Source: JBFKMV01 sp041629655 (GTDB taxonomy: Bacteria > Acidobacteriota > Polarisedimenticolia > Polarisedimenticolales > Polarisedimenticolaceae). Taken from it: a stretch of 15,138 bases of DNA. The stretch spans positions 1 through 15,138 of the forward strand of contig JBFKMV010000123.1 in NCBI GenBank assembly GCA_041629655.1, given 5' to 3'. This document shows positions 12,867 to 15,138 of the stretch, in pieces. The position numbers and the translations under genes were made by a program. The notes under the pieces are model-generated. The model was not told the DNA's origin. It made no database searches and was given only the letters and a program-made list of their open reading frames with translations. The first letter of the stretch is position 1. Each line of letters opens with the position of its first letter.

Positions 12867-14630
12867 ATGAAGTCGCTACTGTCCGGCAACGAGGCCATCG
12901 CTCGTGGCGCCTGGGAGGCCGGCGTGCACCACGCCACCGGGTATCCCGGCACCCCGAGCACCGAGATCCTCGAGACCATCGCCCGCCGCCACGCCGAGAT
13001 CGATGCCGAGTGGTCGACCAACGAGAAGGTGGCGCTCGACGTGGGGATGGGGCTCTCGCTGGCGGGCAAGCGGTCGCTGGTCACGATGAAGCACGTCGGG
13101 CTGAACGTGGCCCTGGACTCGCTGATGGTGATCCCGTACTCCGGTTGCATCGGCGGGCTCGTCGTGGTCTCGGCGGACGACCCGGGCATGCACTCGTCCC
13201 AGAACGAGCAGGACAACCGCTACCTGGCCCGGTTGGCCAAGCTGCCGCTGCTCGAGCCGGTCGACCCGCAGGAGGCCAAGGACTTCGTGGCGCTGGCCTT
13301 CGAGCTCTCCGAACGCTACGAGGCGCCGGTGCTGCTGCGCACCACGACGCGGATCGCCCACGCCAAGGGCGTGGTCGAGCTCGGCGAACGTCGCGAGATC
13401 GAACCGACGCCGTACCGGACCGACATCCCGCGCTTCCTGGTGCCGCCTTTCGCCCGCAAGCGTCGCGCCACGGTGGAACAGCGGCTGCGCAGGCTGCGCG
13501 AGGCGAGCGAGTCGTTCGAGTACAACCGGGTCGAGCCCGGCGACCCCGAGGTCGGGGTGATCGCCAGCGGCGTGGCCTACCAGTACGCCCGCGAGGTGCT
13601 GCCCGACGCGACCTACCTCCGGCTCGGGATGTCGTTTCCGTTCCCGGTCGACAAGGCGCGCGCGTTCTGCCAGCGGTTCGACGTGGTCTGGGTGATCGAG
13701 GAGGGCGAGCCGTTCGTCGAGGAGCAGCTGCGCATCCACGGGATCACCAACCTGATCGGCAAGGACCGCATCCCGTCGATGGGCGAGCTGAATCCCGAGA
13801 TCCTGGCCCGCGCGATCCACGACGCAGCGCTGCCCGAGAGCCACGCCGGGGAGATCGCGATCCCGCCGCGACCCCCGCTGTTCTGTCTCGGCTGCCCGCA
13901 CCGGGGCGTGTTCTACGTGCTGAAGAAGCTGATCAAGTCCGGCGTGGTGGCGCTCGGCGATATCGGCTGTTACACCCTCGGCGGGCTGCCGCCCTACTCG
14001 TCGATGCAGACGTCGTTCTGCATGGGCGCCAGCGTGGGGAACGCGCTGGGCTTCCAGCTCGGCAGCGGCAGCGACGGCGGACAGCGCGCGGTCGGCGTGA
14101 TCGGCGACGGGACGTTCCTGCACGGCGGCATCCCCGGCCTGATCGACATGGTCTACAAGCGCAGCCGGGCGACACTGGTGATCTGCGACAACTCCACCAC
14201 CGCGATGACCGGTCAACAGGAGAACCCGTCGAGCGGCAGGACCAGCCGCGGCGAGCAGGCCCCGCGGGTCGACCTGGAGCAGCTGATCCGGTCGCTGGGT
14301 GTCGAGTGGCTGCGCAGCGTGGACCCCTACGAGATCAAAAAGCTGCGCCGGACGTTGATGCAGGCGATCCGGCATCCCGGCCCGTCGGTCGTGCTGGCGC
14401 GGCACCGCTGCCTGATGATCGACGACGAACGGAAAAAACACCGCGAGCCGATCCGTTTCGAGGCCGACTCCTGCAACCTGTGCCGGCTGTGCCACGACCT
14501 GGGCTGTCCCGCCATCGGCTGGAACGACGAGACCGGCCCGGTCATCGACGAGCTGCAATGCGTCGGCTGCGAGCTGTGCGCCGCGTTGTGCCAGCCGGAG
14601 GCGCTGCACGCGCCGGAGGTGTCCCGATGA
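12867..14630 (+). CDS. iorA: indolepyruvate:ferredoxin oxidoreductase, alpha subunit
   Basis: This 587-residue protein is the thiamine-diphosphate and iron-sulfur subunit that oxidatively decarboxylates aryl-pyruvates from aromatic amino acids to aryl-acetyl-CoA, passing electrons to ferredoxin. The N-terminal pyrimidine-binding domain starts GNEAIARGAWEAGV with GYPGTPSTEI (25-34). FCLGCPHRGVFY and DIGCYTLGGLPPYSSMQTSF are hallmark stretches of IorA. ThDP/Mg binding is GDG (413-415) to N442. Two ferredoxin-type clusters close the protein: C536, C539, C542, C547 and C565, C568, C571, C575. GGAGGT at 12856-12861 sets the ATG. The gene overlaps iorB by four bases. The 106-base gap upstream holds a short CGGAC-aatg-GTCCG hairpin (12814-12827) and no clear promoter. 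Confidence 0.96.
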   Translation: MKSLLSGNEAIARGAWEAGVHHATGYPGTPSTEILETIARRHAEIDAEWSTNEKVALDVGMGLSLAGKRSLVTMKHVGLNVALDSLMVIPYSGCIGGLVVVSADDPGMHSSQNEQDNRYLARLAKLPLLEPVDPQEAKDFVALAFELSERYEAPVLLRTTTRIAHAKGVVELGERREIEPTPYRTDIPRFLVPPFARKRRATVEQRLRRLREASESFEYNRVEPGDPEVGVIASGVAYQYAREVLPDATYLRLGMSFPFPVDKARAFCQRFDVVWVIEEGEPFVEEQLRIHGITNLIGKDRIPSMGELNPEILARAIHDAALPESHAGEIAIPPRPPLFCLGCPHRGVFYVLKKLIKSGVVALGDIGCYTLGGLPPYSSMQTSFCMGASVGNALGFQLGSGSDGGQRAVGVIGDGTFLHGGIPGLIDMVYKRSRATLVICDNSTTAMTGQQENPSSGRTSRGEQAPRVDLEQLIRSLGVEWLRSVDPYEIKKLRRTLMQAIRHPGPSVVLARHRCLMIDDERKKHREPIRFEADSCNLCRLCHDLGCPAIGWNDETGPVIDELQCVGCELCAALCQPEALHAPEVSR

Positions 14631-15138
14631 CCCGCAAGCCGCGCTCCACGACCAACGTGCTGATGGCCGGCGTGGGCGGTCAGGGCGTGCTCGTCGCCAG
14701 CGAGACGCTGGCGCTGGCCGCGCTCGCCGAGGGGCTCGAGGTCAAACAGTCCGAGGTCCACGGCGTGGCGCAACGCGGCGGCAGCGTGGTCAGTCACGTG
14801 CGCTTCGGAGCGCGGGTCCACTCCCCGCTGGTGCGCTGCGGCGAAGCCGACGTGCTCTGCGCGGCCGAGCAGCTCGAGGCCCTGCGCTACGCCCACTACC
14901 TGCGGCCGGGCGGACTGATCGTGATGGACCTCCGGATGCTCGAGCCGATCCGGCTTTCCGACGAGCCGGCGCAGCCGTATCCCGGGGACGTGGTCGACTT
15001 CCTGCGCGGCAAACGCTACGAGGTGCTCGAGCACCCGGCCTGCGAGACCGCCGCGGAGCTCGGCGACCGGCGCTGCGCGAACGTGGTGCTGCTCGGACTG
15101 TTGTCGACGCGGCTGCCGCTGGGCTTCGAGTCGTGGCG
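14627..15138 (+). CDS. iorB: indolepyruvate:ferredoxin oxidoreductase, beta subunit (3' end outside window)
   Basis: The ATG at 14627 overlaps the iorA stop (ATGA), and the frame is open to the right edge, giving 170 codons. The sequence shows VLMAGVGGQGVLVASETLAL (11-30), the gamma-domain Gly loop of 2-oxoacid oxidoreductases. SEVHGVAQRGGSVVSHVRFG follows (42-61), a signature of IorB involved in coenzyme A or subunit interaction. The family is usually about 190-200 residues, so only a short C-terminal piece is missing. It forms the complex with the alpha subunit and is translationally coupled to it. Confidence 0.94.
   Translation, partial: MTRKPRSTTNVLMAGVGGQGVLVASETLALAALAEGLEVKQSEVHGVAQRGGSVVSHVRFGARVHSPLVRCGEADVLCAAEQLEALRYAHYLRPGGLIVMDLRMLEPIRLSDEPAQPYPGDVVDFLRGKRYEVLEHPACETAAELGDRRCANVVLLGLLSTRLPLGFESW

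Noticed and set aside
12876..14609. Minus-strand open frame of 577 codons opposite iorA
   Set aside because: Antisense shadow composed of Asp/His/Arg/Leu-rich sequence; iorA on the plus strand is certain.

Overview
This very GC-rich window carries tightly packed genes with ATGA-type overlaps, frequent GTG/TTG starts and strong third-position G/C bias. The gene set is a periplasmic M16 peptidase pair, a transmembrane Ser/Thr kinase, an ECF sigma/anti-sigma pair, a bacterial family B DNA polymerase and an indolepyruvate:ferredoxin oxidoreductase. It suggests a Gram-negative bacterium of the Myxococcota / Acidobacteriota / deltaproteobacterial type. That placement is inferred from gene content and base composition only. 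I see no tRNA, rRNA, insertion sequence or CRISPR array, and no gene-free stretch longer than about 160 bases.

Layout. 1-117: the tail of an unrecognised gene, followed by a GC-rich hairpin. 255-3592: a two-gene operon of exported M16 metallopeptidase subunits. The first has the zinc site and lacks the R/Y pair; the second lacks the zinc site and has the R/Y pair, so the two should work as a heterodimer. 3654-4853: a PF14907-type nucleotidyltransferase. Converging on it from the minus strand (5274 to 4870) are two small paralogous genes for 63- and 60-residue peptides. Both have a KPYxxP leader-like motif and a shared GPAQAS-x-YVFDP-x-PV block, and they look like RiPP precursors. 5434-5853: a small monohaem cytochrome c, divergent from the peptides. 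5967-7970: ECF sigma factor, anti-sigma factor with a duplicated zinc-finger unit, and a polytopic membrane protein. 8031-9896: a transmembrane Ser/Thr kinase with its own probable promoter and a rho-independent terminator. 10040-10396: a small membrane-anchored helical protein. 10442-12760: DNA polymerase II. 12867 to the right edge: iorA and the start of iorB.

How the genes may work together. The sigma/anti-sigma/membrane-protein/kinase stretch looks like an envelope-sensing and signalling block. The most novel item is the region 255-5274, where an M16 heterodimer, a nucleotidyltransferase family known from some lasso-peptide clusters and two YxxP-type precursor-like peptides lie side by side. 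No RRE/PqqD protein, cyclase, leader peptidase B2 or transporter is in the window, so this reading stays a hypothesis. Housekeeping functions (translesion/repair polymerase, aromatic amino acid 2-oxoacid oxidation) fill the right third.
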